A stretch of DNA of 40,030 nt from Calothrix membranacea FACHB-236 (GTDB taxonomy: Bacteria > Cyanobacteriota > Cyanobacteriia > Cyanobacteriales > Nostocaceae). Below, piece by piece: positions 25,488 through 33,993 of the stretch. Position numbers and translations under genes: made by a program. Location: contig NZ_JACJPX010000075.1 in assembly GCF_014696315.1 (NCBI RefSeq), positions 1 to 40,030 on the forward strand, in the 5' to 3' direction. Every line of letters begins with the position of its first letter. Position 1 is the first letter of the stretch. A model generated the notes under the pieces. The model did not search any database. It was not told the origin of the DNA and saw only the letters and a list, made by a program, of their open reading frames with translations.

Positions 25488-26258
25488 TTACTTTTTGGTA
25501 GCAACTTTGCTGTTGGCATTAGCATCATCAACTTTTTCGGTTGGAGAAGTAATTGAAGCTACGGTCAGATTCCAAATTTTGGCTTTCTCAATTTCCTCAA
25601 AAGTTTTTTTGAGAAAATTGTGTAATCGCTGCTTACCCAATACACCTAACTCTCCATAATCTCTAGCCGCAGAAAAATTTATCTGATTGGCATCAAGGAT
25701 ATCCCGCTCTCGATAGCTGAACTTGGGAAAATTGATGACAGCTACTTTATAAGCTTTGATTAATTCCTGTAAGTCCTTACGTCCATCTATGTGTTTCCAG
25801 TCATCGCATAAACCACAATTGCGTACAAATATATGCTTAATCTTGTTTTCAAAGCGTTCTAGAGATTGAATAAATAATTGAACACTGTCATATCCACCAC
25901 TACAAACAAACCATTTATATATTTTGACCTTATTTTTTCCAGTAATTTCTAGGATTTGATTACGCTCAATCCAGTCAGTTACTGCTGGGTAGACTTGAGC
26001 AGGCAAATTAACAATTACAGAAGTTGTGAGTGCTAAATTAAAAATTTCATCAGCATCATAAGCTTTACGCTCTGATTCGCTAAAAACTGCTTTTTTATGA
26101 TTATTTGGGTAAAATGCGCCCACATCTGGATTACTTTGGTCTGCTTCTACTAACTCATAAGATAGTTTATTATCAATACAGTATTGCACCATAACCCGTG
26201 CAAATAATGACTTGCCTACTCCACCTTTTTCACCATCAACGAAGTGAATTGCTGCCAT
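25488..26258 (-). CDS. MinD/ParA-like P-loop ATPase (StbB/MobD type)
   Basis: The start MAAIHFVDGEKGGVGKS is set by AAGGAG 8 bp before the ATG at 26258, correcting a longer frame. The deviant Walker A motif (EKGGVGKS, residues 10-17) has the signature first lysine of the MinD/ParA group. The next strand ELVEADQSNPDVGAF carries the expected acidic position. The rest (VFSESERKAYDADE, IFVRNCGLCDDW, VINFPKFSYRERD) resembles ATPases found beside mobilization or Stb genes rather than classic ParA. It is 256 residues and lies 45 bp downstream of the parR-like gene, so it is in the partition operon. A positioning role linking segregation and transfer is an inference. Confidence 0.65.
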   Translation of the reverse strand: MAAIHFVDGEKGGVGKSLFARVMVQYCIDNKLSYELVEADQSNPDVGAFYPNNHKKAVFSESERKAYDADEIFNLALTTSVIVNLPAQVYPAVTDWIERNQILEITGKNKVKIYKWFVCSGGYDSVQLFIQSLERFENKIKHIFVRNCGLCDDWKHIDGRKDLQELIKAYKVAVINFPKFSYRERDILDANQINFSAARDYGELGVLGKQRLHNFLKKTFEEIEKAKIWNLTVASITSPTEKVDDANANSKVATKK

Positions 26259-26303
26259 CTGAAATCTCCTTGGCAATTTTACTAAATGTGTATTAATAAA
26301 TAC

Positions 26304-26876
26304 TTAAATATCCTCAAACATATTGTCTGTTTCATCATAGAAAGATCCCTCGCCAGGAATGAAGGAGTCAGAATCAAATTTGTGTTTTGGCTTGCTGCTA
26401 CCATTGTTATTGCTATTACTACTACCTTTATTTTGGCTACTACTATGATCGGGATTACTGTGACTAGAATTACTTGTATCTAGACCGAACATAGTAGCAA
26501 GCGTTTGAGGATTGGTCATAGTGCTTATAGGCATAGGCAAAACATCACTTGATTTATGTGGTAATCCTAGTTCCATCCGCAAATAAGCCAAATGTTGTTC
26601 CAGGGCATGACAACAAATCAACCCTACCCGACGTAGTTCTTGATCGCTAATATCTACACCTGTATCTGCTTGTGCTTTGTATGCTAAAGGCAACCAGCAC
26701 ATTCGTAATGCCTGCAATACCATCTCTTTGCTAGAACGCACTTCATCTCCCTGTTGCAAATATGCAATTAACTGCCCGTCTACCGTATTTGAGTAAGGAT
26801 GGTAAGAAAATCTAAAAATTTTGCGCTGTCTATTAGTGTCATGATTTTCACGTAATTTATTATTAGTCATAGTCAT
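26304..26876 (-). CDS. ParR-like centromere-binding adaptor
   Basis: The start codon overlaps the stop of parM by 4 bp (ATGA), as expected for a coupled parM-parR pair. The first 110 residues look folded: RKIFRFSYHPYSNTVDGQLI, then LQQGDEVRSSKEMVLQALRM, resembling the ribbon-helix-helix arrangement of ParR proteins. The rest (about 125-190) is low complexity, rich in S, N, G and K, and ends in an acidic tail (FYDETDNMFEDI) that could contact the actin filament. In type II partition the adaptor binds repeats upstream of parM and caps the filament; the 11-bp repeats at 28198-28397 are the likely site. The family assignment rests mainly on context. Confidence 0.6.
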   Translation of the reverse strand: MTMTNNKLRENHDTNRQRKIFRFSYHPYSNTVDGQLIAYLQQGDEVRSSKEMVLQALRMCWLPLAYKAQADTGVDISDQELRRVGLICCHALEQHLAYLRMELGLPHKSSDVLPMPISTMTNPQTLATMFGLDTSNSSHSNPDHSSSQNKGSSNSNNNGSSKPKHKFDSDSFIPGEGSFYDETDNMFEDI

Positions 26877-28021
26877 GCTACCTTCTCTATTTGCGCTCTA
26901 AACCGCATAAACAAACCAAACGCATCAATCAACCTAAACGACAAAGCTTCCTGCTCTCGGAAAGTATGGCAATAATCATTACTTTTATCCTTGAATACTT
27001 CTTGTACCTGCTGCTGTAAGTCAGCACCCCAATAAGTTGAAATTTCTTGAAAGCAGTCTTGTAACTCTTGCTCTAAGTACAATGCTGCGCCACCACTCAA
27101 AATCACCTCGTTCACCGCAGGTAAAGTTGATTCCAGCCAATCGTGAAGCCTAGACCAATACTCAGCTTTAGCAGTAGCAATGGCATTAACAATCATCTGC
27201 AATTCATAATCAAGATTTTTAGGTTCTCTACTTTTGACCAGAGTGCGAATTGCTTGGTTATCAGTCGTGATATCTGAACCGGCTGCATAGATGGCAGAGG
27301 TTAAAGCAGTGGCATCCTGCCCAGATGTGCGCTCAATTACTCGCTTTACCATTTGGTGAAAGCCCAGCCCATTGGTGTAACCCGCCGTCATCTTACCCCG
27401 TTCAAATAATAGAAGGCTGGTATTGCGATGCCCGAACATTAGCACTGCGATGGTTTGGGCGTTGAACCATTCTTTACCATTCTGGCGTTGGCGTATCATT
27501 GCCAATCCCGCACCTTCGGGTAAGCACTCGAATCGCTCCAGCTTCACCCGCAATCTTTGACCCCGAAATCTAAAATCCTTGAGTGCAGATTGCAATTGTT
27601 GCTCAAATGCTTGACGATTTTGATATTCACCATAGGGCAGTAGTGAGGTCAGTGATAGTGAAAACCTGTTAGGCAATTTGTTGTGTTGAGCGATCGCACC
27701 AATAACCGCCAAGGCTTTGTGAATTGAGGTTTCGTACTTGAGCTTATCGAGTCTGGCAGATGCTGAAAACTGCCGTGCCAGGAATCCAACTACTGTACAT
27801 TGTGTATCACCATTTGCAGGACTTGACACCCAGGCTTCATCTACTGGTTTAGGAGATTCAAGACCCTTGCGACTCGACATATAAGCGTCAATCGAACTTT
27901 GAGGCAACTTCAGCATCTCTGGTTCCATTGTCATCAAACATGGTTTGCCTTCAGTTGCTAGTTCGTAAACAATCTTGGTCAAGGAAGCACCAGGGTCAAA
28001 ACTGACTATCAGGTTTGACAT
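26873..28021 (-). CDS. ParM/StbA-like actin-type ATPase
   Basis: The 382-residue protein has the actin/Hsp70 fold signatures: phosphate 1 loop IVSFDPGASLTKIVYELA (residues 4-21), phosphate 2 region TIAVLMFGHRNTSLLLFERG near 190-210, and the adenosine motif VNEVILSGGAALYLEQEL near 300-317. Plasmid ParM-type proteins polymerise with ATP to push plasmid copies apart. It starts a leftward group of parM, parR-like, MinD-like, membrane protein and lipoprotein. Upstream lie two 11-bp repeat arrays that bracket a promoter, as in R1. The assigned start has no obvious ribosome-binding site. Other actin-like families (Alp) cannot be excluded. Confidence 0.75.
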   Translation of the reverse strand: MSNLIVSFDPGASLTKIVYELATEGKPCLMTMEPEMLKLPQSSIDAYMSSRKGLESPKPVDEAWVSSPANGDTQCTVVGFLARQFSASARLDKLKYETSIHKALAVIGAIAQHNKLPNRFSLSLTSLLPYGEYQNRQAFEQQLQSALKDFRFRGQRLRVKLERFECLPEGAGLAMIRQRQNGKEWFNAQTIAVLMFGHRNTSLLLFERGKMTAGYTNGLGFHQMVKRVIERTSGQDATALTSAIYAAGSDITTDNQAIRTLVKSREPKNLDYELQMIVNAIATAKAEYWSRLHDWLESTLPAVNEVILSGGAALYLEQELQDCFQEISTYWGADLQQQVQEVFKDKSNDYCHTFREQEALSFRLIDAFGLFMRFRAQIEKVA

Positions 28022-28197
28022 TGACTGTGGTTGTGATTATCCATAAAAGCTGCTTTTAACTTAAATGCAAATATTGACTATGAACATCACTCTACTGACC
28101 ATTTTGTTGGAGGCAAATTTTATCCAGTTGGTTATTTTTTTCGCTGCTGTTAATTAAGTCTTTACTTTTCTGCTAAGAAATTCGATTTAGAAAAGTG

Positions 28198-28291
28198 TGC
28201 CATCACAGATCCATGCCAGTTCCACGAACGAGCCATTGCAGATTCATTACAGTGACAATGTTGATCCAATAGAGATCCATTTGGATGACAT
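28198..28291 (-). repeat. parC-like array I: nine 11-bp direct repeats
   Basis: Cores resembling ATCCAT begin at exactly 11-bp steps: 28198, 28209, 28220, 28231, 28242, 28253, 28264, 28275 and 28286 (TGCCAT, ATCCAT, TTCCAC, AGCCAT, ATTCAT, TGACAA, ATCCAA, ATCCAT, TGACAT). The array lies between the predicted parM promoter and parM. An 11-bp period puts every site on nearly the same helix face, as needed for a ParR helix or ring. Confidence 0.8.
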
Positions 28292-28295
28292 ACGT

Positions 28296-28324
28296 ATTCT
28301 ATGTATAATTTTTAGTTGCAACAA
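28296..28324 (-). promoter_or_regulatory. Predicted parM operon promoter
   Basis: On the minus strand TTGTTG (28324-28319) and TAGAAT (28301-28296) are separated by exactly 17 bp. It lies between the two 11-bp repeat arrays, so adaptor bound there would repress the operon. The leader would be about 265 nt and include array I. Confidence 0.4.
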
Positions 28325-28347
28325 TGATAAATTATTGACAAATAATA

Positions 28348-28397
28348 TGCCATGAGAGATCCAATACAAATCCATCGGAGATCCATTACATATTCAT
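28348..28397 (-). repeat. parC-like array II: five 11-bp direct repeats
   Basis: Cores TGCCAT, ATCCAA, ATCCAT, ATCCAT and ATTCAT begin at 28348, 28359, 28370, 28381 and 28392, again exactly 11 bp apart. The next expected position (28403) no longer matches. The array lies upstream of the predicted parM promoter, so the promoter is flanked by repeats on both sides. Confidence 0.8.
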
Positions 28398-28512
28398 CCA
28401 GCAGTTGATTAGAGTAGCCCAAAAAAACCTTTGGTGAGTAGCAAGCTATGTTGCTGTCCGGACATTTTTTCTCGGTAGAAAAAACGCACCCCCAGGTGCG
28501 GCAACAAACTTG

Positions 28513-28564
28513 CCCTCTTTTCACGGTTCCCCTACCTCAGTAGGTCAACCACCGTGACAGAGGG
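28513..28564. other. Large nested inverted repeat, candidate oriT
   Basis: Outer arms CCCTCT (28513-28518) plus TCACGGT (28521-28527) pair with ACCGTGA (28551-28557) plus AGAGGG (28559-28564). An inner hairpin CCTAC-CTCA-GTAGG sits at 28531-28544. Just upstream are further inverted repeats (TTTTTTCT...AGAAAAAA near 28464-28484 and GTTGC...GCAAC at 28450-28505). It lies about 460 bp before mobC and the relaxase gene. Transfer origins of MOBP plasmids are rich in such repeats, but I cannot identify the nick site. It might instead be a terminator-like structure. Confidence 0.4.
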
Positions 28565-28650
28565 GAAGATGATACGAAAACAATCAAAACTAGAGTGCCG
28601 ATCCAGTAGAAGTAGGTAAATTAAACTTTTAGGCTGAAGTTTAAAAAATA

Positions 28651-28812
28651 GGACTTACGCAAAAATTGCCAAAAAGCTTAATTTATCGAACCGCCTTCCC
28701 GTAGGGAAGCCTCTCGCAGAGAAGATGCCAAGAACGCCTTCTCTACGAGAGGCTTCCGCCAACGCGCAGCGTCTCCCCTTGGGAGAAGAATTCGTAGACT
28801 GTGCGTAAGTCC
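28651..28812. mobile_element. MITE, 162 bp, with TA target duplication
   Basis: The ends are GGACTTACGCA and TGCGTAAGTCC-type inverted repeats (28651 onward and 28801-28812, with a one-base difference in the inner part). TA dinucleotides flank both sides (28649-28650 and 28813-28814). The inside holds a strong hairpin (GAAGCCTCTCGCAGAGAAG versus CTTCTCTACGAGAGGCTTC) and no coding frame. This is a common type of non-autonomous element in filamentous cyanobacteria, mobilised in trans by an IS630/Tc1-like transposase. Confidence 0.8.
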
Positions 28813-29024
28813 TACTAAACATTTAGCCATAAATCAGCGTTTTGCCGCCCAACACATAATTTTGTGTTTGTCAATCTATATTAGTGAACCGACGCTTTAG
28901 GAGTGATGGCGCAAGAGAGCGATCGCCAACAGCACTCTCGCACAGTAATGGAAGTGCGTAGCGATCTTACTAAATTTGTTGTAGTTGCTTTTGGATTACA
29001 AATTCAAAAATAGACAGTTGGTCA

Positions 29025-29429
29025 ATGACTACTCTTAACAATACTGTCAAACTGAAAAAACTAATAATTAATGCACTGGTAATGCAAAAGCGCTCATTAA
29101 GGATAGATATTAGACTGACTCCAAAAGAATATGAAAAAGCACAGCAGATGGCATCTGAAAACAATCTCACAATCAGTGAATTGTTCCGTAGCAAGACTCT
29201 GAAAAACCAATTGCCCCGGCGTGTCACTAAAGTGGCAGGTCAAACTTACTGGGAGCTAGGTAAAATTGGCAATAATCTTAATCAAATAACCAAAGCAATC
29301 AACACTTCAGTACTAATGGGAGAACCGATAGTTGTAAATAGAACATTGTTAGAACAACTTAGGAATATGGTGAAACAAGTGCGACGAGAGATTACCGAAA
29401 TCGATTTGATCGGCGATTTACAAGATTAA
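29025..29429 (+). CDS. mobC: MobC-like mobilization accessory protein
   Basis: The protein has 134 residues from the ATG at 29025, or 115 from ATG 29082, where the conserved part begins (SLRIDIRLTPKEYEKAQQMA). This is a ribbon-helix-helix-like start followed by SENNLTISELFRS. The C-terminal half has WELGKIGNNLNQITKAINTS, the hallmark of the MobC family (G-x-N-L-N-Q). MobC binds oriT and helps the relaxase open the DNA. It is followed after 2 bp by the relaxase gene, so the two are translated together. No ribosome-binding site clearly decides between the two starts. Confidence 0.8.
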   Translation: MTTLNNTVKLKKLIINALVMQKRSLRIDIRLTPKEYEKAQQMASENNLTISELFRSKTLKNQLPRRVTKVAGQTYWELGKIGNNLNQITKAINTSVLMGEPIVVNRTLLEQLRNMVKQVRREITEIDLIGDLQD

Positions 29430-29431
29430 GC

Positions 29432-30931
29432 GTGATTGGCAAGCAGATTAAAGGCAAAAGTTTTCGAGGGCTACTAAACTATCTCTTTGGTAAAGAAGGA
29501 GCTAAACAAATTGGTGGGAACATGGAAGGAAACAACCCACGAGAACTGGCGGCTGAGTTCCGGTTCTCTAGACAACTAAACCCAAAAGTTAGTAGGGCTG
29601 TTTATCATGCTTCCCTCAGCTTGCCTCACCAAGAGAGTTTGGATGATGAAACTTGGCATGAAATTACCCAAAAATATTTGCAAGCAATGTGTTTTGACAT
29701 GAATCAATATACAGTAGTGCGTCATATTGATCGAGAACATGACCATATACATATTGTTGCCAGTCGCATTCGCTTAGATGGCACTACAGTTTCTGATAGC
29801 TGGGATTATCGCAGAAGTGAAGCGGTAATTCGCAAGTTGGAGCAGGAATACAATTTACAATCGGTGCAACCAAGTTGGGAAAAAGATAAGCACAGTCCAA
29901 CTACTGGCGAACGTAGGCAACTTGCCAGAACTGGAGAGGAAAGCGTTAGAGTGAGACTCCAGCGATCGCTCGACCAAGCAACACACGACCATCCTACTAT
30001 GTCAGAGTTAATAGAGCGATCGCAACAACAAGGTATTAATGTCCGCGTCGGTTATACTCGCACAGGCAAAGTCAAAGGCATAAGTTACCAACTTGACGGT
30101 GTAGCTTTTAGTGGTACGCATCTCGGTAAAGCATATACTTTTCCTGGTTTACAAAAGCATCGAGGTGTAAACTACAGTCCCAAGCGGGATGATCAACGCA
30201 TTCAAAAACTGATAGAACAAGTTGTTGAAAATCCCACACCAGCAGTACCAAAACAGGATGATAAACGCAGAAAGAAACTAATAGAGCAAGTTGAAAATAC
30301 GGTGTTCTCTGTTTTTGTGACCAATTCCTTACCCATACCAGAACCAGCAAACTGGGAGCAAATACGCCTAAACCTAAGCCAGCAGTACAATTTACCCAAT
30401 TCTCTGCTCACAGAATTGTATGAAAAGGGTTGGCTCTATGCAAGTCAAACAGGTCAAGCAATATTTGTGGAACGCACGCTCGATGATCTTCCAACTCTTG
30501 CCAAGCAGTTAGAACCAACGGGTAACTTCACCGCTATTCCCCTTAACTCTGAACGCACAAAAAATGGTAGTTTTTGGATTGCTACAGATGCCACAGTCAA
30601 AAGAGCAGTGTTACTAAGTGACCCGATTGAAGTTCTCTCTGTCATTGCCTTAGAATCAACTTTTGATAAAGAAAAGCGCAAACCTACATTGTATTGGAGT
30701 GTAGACGATAGCGAACAATTACCTCTAGAACTTTTGCGATCGCTTGATACAGTAGTCATCGCTTTTAAAGATCGTAAGAAAATTAAGGAATTGATAGCTG
30801 AGATACTAACTGAACTACCTCAAGCCAAACAAGTTTCTCCAGGTAAAGCAGGCTGGAATGGGATGCTAACTCTGAGAAAACAGCAACTTAGCAAGAGTCG
30901 ATTACCACAGCCGCAAAGTTGGGAACTTTAG
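29432..30931 (+). CDS. mobA: MOBP-type relaxase
   Basis: The 499-residue protein starts at GTG, 2 bp after the mobC stop. The N-terminal relaxase domain has the motif I tyrosine region SFRGLLNYLFGKEGA (Tyr17 the likely nicking residue) and the metal-binding three-histidine motif RHIDREHDHIHIVASR near residues 96-112. These are typical of MOBP/PF03432 relaxases. The C-terminal part (about 290-480) is a separate domain resembling nothing I can name, with DLPTLAKQLEPTGNFTAIPL and SVIALESTFDKEKRK. It nicks oriT and leads the strand in mobilization. No type IV secretion genes are present, so a helper is needed. Confidence 0.85.
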   Translation: MIGKQIKGKSFRGLLNYLFGKEGAKQIGGNMEGNNPRELAAEFRFSRQLNPKVSRAVYHASLSLPHQESLDDETWHEITQKYLQAMCFDMNQYTVVRHIDREHDHIHIVASRIRLDGTTVSDSWDYRRSEAVIRKLEQEYNLQSVQPSWEKDKHSPTTGERRQLARTGEESVRVRLQRSLDQATHDHPTMSELIERSQQQGINVRVGYTRTGKVKGISYQLDGVAFSGTHLGKAYTFPGLQKHRGVNYSPKRDDQRIQKLIEQVVENPTPAVPKQDDKRRKKLIEQVENTVFSVFVTNSLPIPEPANWEQIRLNLSQQYNLPNSLLTELYEKGWLYASQTGQAIFVERTLDDLPTLAKQLEPTGNFTAIPLNSERTKNGSFWIATDATVKRAVLLSDPIEVLSVIALESTFDKEKRKPTLYWSVDDSEQLPLELLRSLDTVVIAFKDRKKIKELIAEILTELPQAKQVSPGKAGWNGMLTLRKQQLSKSRLPQPQSWEL

Positions 30932-31017
30932 CAAGTTCCTAATAATTTGCATTTTTTGATTTTTGGATCTAAGCCAACCTTCTCCCTATCTCCCCAGCAG
31001 CCTTCCCTACAGATATT

Positions 31018-31317
31018 TTATTTGTTCAGATCGCAATTACCTTTTATCTCAATGATAGCAGGTTCTTGATTACTGTAAGCTTGCTTTCTTTGCCCACGGA
31101 ACTGAACAGATAGTATATTATTTTTGAGTAGAGTAAGTTTCAACTCTAATATATGTTCAACTGTGCGGCTCATTTTTAAATAATAAATTGCTGTAAGACG
31201 TGCATGAGTTAGGAAAAGCTGTGGGTTATTTTTTAGTCTCGCCCATAAATTGAGAAAAACACATTGTTCTACTTTGACGGAATTGTCATAACCCTTAATA
31301 AAGGAATTAAGCATGGA
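31018..31317 (-). pseudogene. 3' part of the IS-split DUF4062 gene
   Basis: This stretch encodes the last 99 residues (SMLNSFIKGYDNSVKVEQCV to the C terminus IKGNCDLNK) of the gene whose 5' part lies at 32711-33856. Deleting the IS701-type element and one ATAA duplication joins the frames as AAT-GAT-TAT-TCC-ATG with no shift. The segment contains LWARLKNNPQLFLTHARLTA and a beta-rich end, and is the C terminus of the ancestral protein. On its own it lacks a native start; the apparent start (MTKEG) is supplied by the IS end. Confidence 0.8.
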
Positions 31318-31321
31318 ATAA

Positions 31322-32710
31322 CCCTCTTTTGTCACTTTAAGCAGAGGAAAAATAGAAATCAGTGTTGTTCAGGTAGTTAAAAAGTGAACTGGTGAGGCTA
31401 TAAATAATAGATTGAAGTTTAGAAAATCCTGAATATAATTGTGGAATAGGAAAAACGGTTAACCAAGGATATATCAGGTTAAAGAAAATGAACGGTTGAA
31501 CAAGTAAACGGAGATTATTGAGAATATTTTTCCAACCATTTCCATTATCCCACCAAGGGTGTGAAGTAAATTTTGACTCTGGTTTGGGTGACGAGGTAAG
31601 CATCTGTTCTGAATGTAGACTCACCATCAGATAAGTACTACAAACAATTTCCCACCACCGTTCAATATCTGGATAATGAGTTAGACGAAAATCAGCCCAA
31701 CCTAATTCATTCTTACTTTGTTTTAATCCATATTCTACCCAAGTTCTTAACCCATAAAAGTTTCCAACTTCTCTTGGTGTAATGTCTGGATATTTACTCA
31801 TGACATACCAAGTTGAGTTCTCAGGTAAATTCTCAATATCCGTGGTGATTTGCCAATATCTGGCTTCTCCACGTTTTCCAGGAATAATTTCTCTAATAAA
31901 TCGATGCTCACTGCTCAAGTCAGAGAATACTCTTTTAAACTTCTGCCACTTTAAATATTGAATATGTTGTCTTGGTAGTAGCTCTACGTAATGATTTGAG
32001 CGAATCGCAACTATATAATTTAAACTCAATTCATCTAATACAGATATGAAATTCTTACCACTCTCACCGTATAAACTATCTGCCAGTACCAAGTTAAATT
32101 TAAAACCTATTGATTCTAGCTTTTTCATCAGCATAGCTGCTATTTCTGGCTTGGTATGATACTTATCTCCTGGCTTTAATCTTTCACGGGGTTTATACAC
32201 TTCAAACGCTAATGGAAATGTCATTCCACAGAAAACACCATACGCTGTCACTACGACAATTCCATTTTCAGTTTTCCCCAAATTCCCTATGTACTGCCGT
32301 TTCACATAATCAGTTGATGTTCCTTTTTTCTTGTCGCCTGTTTCGTCAATCATTAAAATGATTGGTCTTCCCTTTAGTACCTGTAAAATTAATTCTAATC
32401 GCTTAATTCTTAATTCTTCTACTGACCACGGTGAGGATGTTAAAAGATGGTGTAATCCTTGTTGATTATCTAATCCTACAATTTTAGCGATCGCAGGTAA
32501 TGTTTTTCGTTTTATATCAGAAATACAGCCTATGTGAAGGTATTTAAAAGCCTCGAAACTTCTAACATCTGGAAACAGGTTTTTATACCACTGACAATAT
32601 TCATCTATAAATTTTATTGTTGATGTAGCTGTTCGAGGCTCTTTCATGCTCCCTGTCTTGGTTTCATCGCTTCTTTCTAATTATTCTCTCAAAAAAGTGA
32701 CAAAAGAGGG
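31322..32710 (-). mobile_element. IS701-family-like insertion sequence, complete
   Basis: The element is 1389 bp. Its 17-bp terminal inverted repeats are perfect: CCCTCTTTTGTCACTTT (31322-31338) and its complement (32694-32710). A 4-bp target duplication, ATAA, flanks it (31318-31321 and 32711-32714), typical of the IS701 group. It contains one transposase gene. Perfect ends, a perfect duplication and an intact transposase indicate a recent insertion. Confidence 0.9.
31337..32647 (-). CDS. IS701-type DDE transposase
   Basis: The 436-residue protein carries the IS4/IS701-superfamily DDE core. The first Asp is in PIILMIDETGDKKKGTSTDY (near residue 100), the second in FNLVLADSLYGESGKNFISV (near 195), and the catalytic Glu region is YGLRTWVEYGLKQSKNELGW (near 300; Y-x-x-R...E-x-x-x-x-x-K). 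The length is normal. Its stop codon lies within the left terminal repeat. The hydrophobic C terminus (FIFFNLIYPWLTVFPIP) is unusual but can occur in the family. No frameshift or stop is seen, so the enzyme should be active. Confidence 0.9.
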   Translation of the reverse strand: MKEPRTATSTIKFIDEYCQWYKNLFPDVRSFEAFKYLHIGCISDIKRKTLPAIAKIVGLDNQQGLHHLLTSSPWSVEELRIKRLELILQVLKGRPIILMIDETGDKKKGTSTDYVKRQYIGNLGKTENGIVVVTAYGVFCGMTFPLAFEVYKPRERLKPGDKYHTKPEIAAMLMKKLESIGFKFNLVLADSLYGESGKNFISVLDELSLNYIVAIRSNHYVELLPRQHIQYLKWQKFKRVFSDLSSEHRFIREIIPGKRGEARYWQITTDIENLPENSTWYVMSKYPDITPREVGNFYGLRTWVEYGLKQSKNELGWADFRLTHYPDIERWWEIVCSTYLMVSLHSEQMLTSSPKPESKFTSHPWWDNGNGWKNILNNLRLLVQPFIFFNLIYPWLTVFPIPQLYSGFSKLQSIIYSLTSSLFNYLNNTDFYFSSA

Positions 32711-33856
32711 ATAATCATTTCTGTTCTGGCTAGGAGAGAGTAGTTCGTTGAGTAATAGAAAACGCGCACGTAACTCAGCAATTTTGTCTGCGCTATAGCC
32801 ATTAAAGTTCATCTCTATCACGCTGTTTCCTTGTGCCTGTGAATATGGCTTTAAGGTAATGACAAAGGTAGTTTTACCCCTTATGGATTTTGGCAGAACA
32901 CTCTCTACCTGCATTATTGCTGCTTCATTTTGGTAAGCGTAAGAAATTTGCTTTTTAGAATAGTGTTGTTCTGGGTGCAAATTACGTAAGGCTGCTTCTT
33001 GTTTTGAATCAGCCGATGAAATCTGGAGTATCACACTCTGATCTGCTTGAGTGTCAACAGATTCAGTTAAGAATAATTTGTTATCTAGCAAAACCCATGC
33101 GCCTGAACTGCTAACACTTTTTCTGGAACGAGTTGTGGGAACAGTTCTAGCAGGTAATTGTTTTTTTACTGTGGGAGATGACTTTAATTGCGTGCTTTTC
33201 TGCGTGGAGGGTGAATTTGATTTTCTACGACTAGCTACTGTAGTAGTCGTAGATTTTAAAGTATCATTGACTGTGGGTGACAATTTACTGTTTTTGGAAG
33301 CAGTAATACTTGGTTGAAGAGTTTTGCTTTCATGGTTGCTTAACCATAACAATATATGCTCACGAAATTGATCTCGGAAGTTTGCGGGAGCAGAGTATTC
33401 TCGGATCAATGCTTTCCCCTGAATTTTTTTCTTAAATACCAGTACCTTTCGTCGTTGTTCTAGTGCTTCTTCAGTATTAAGTTGTGCTGCTGATTGTCGA
33501 AAATAAAACCATATTTCAGGCTGACCCTTTTTTTGCAACGATTTAACAGCCCGCTCAAATTCTTCAACCGTCCCAGACTCAGCACGCGGTGTCGGAGTCC
33601 CGATGCGGTTCCACATAATGCCGACAAACAATGCATACTCTTCCATTTTGCCGATTTGCATATTGAGAACTGCTTGACCATCCTGTCCATAACCGGGAAA
33701 GGTGTTCTTTTCTGAACGGATTACATCTAGCATCACTCCTTTACTAGAAGCAATAGTACGGTTAATTTCATCGATTACTTCAACTAAATAGTTACGCTCC
33801 TTAGGTACATCACTTGGCGAAGCTAGGAATATCTTTATCTTCTCTACTTGTGGCAT
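32711..33856 (-). pseudogene. 5' part of a DUF4062 gene, interrupted by IS701-type element
   Basis: The frame encodes 382 native residues; the present gene runs 9 more codons into the IS to a stop at 32681. The N-terminal ~110 residues are a DUF4062 domain: EKIKIFLASPSDVPKERNYL, then IGKMEEYALFVGIMWNRIGT and ESGTVEEFERAVKSLQKK, whose conserved Glu follows the G-T. The fold is thought to be related to TIR/nucleosidase-like domains. A low-complexity linker rich in S, T and K (about 195-245) leads to a beta-rich C-terminal domain that the IS cuts. Intact length would be about 481. It is the last gene of the candidate defence operon, 137 bp after the TM-macro gene. Confidence 0.75.
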
Positions 33857-33993
33857 TGCTAATTTATCTACACGACTTTGAAGATTATTGAGAATTGATC
33901 GTTACAATATCAATAGTCTTTATCAAATTCAAGCTAGTATATTATTAAATTTTAAAAGTTATTTATTTCTATTAACTAATTTAGTTTTATATT

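Noticed and set aside
28198-28397. Simple low-complexity or CRISPR-like repeats
   Set aside because: The exact 11-bp phase, degenerate cores and position around a promoter upstream of parM fit a centromere much better.
28905-29012. A 35-codon frame after TAGGAG upstream of mobC
   Set aside because: The spacing to the ATG is only 2 bp, and the frame contains a HIP1 octamer and an inverted repeat; non-coding oriT-region DNA is more likely.
30108-30759. Minus-strand frames of 69-101 codons inside the relaxase gene
   Set aside because: They are antisense to a well-supported relaxase reading frame and show no recognisable motifs.
31322-32710. The IS701-type element as source of the 101-bp ends of the window
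   Set aside because: Its terminal repeats (CCCTCTTTTGTC) differ entirely from the window-end sequence (AGGGGAAACGCATC).
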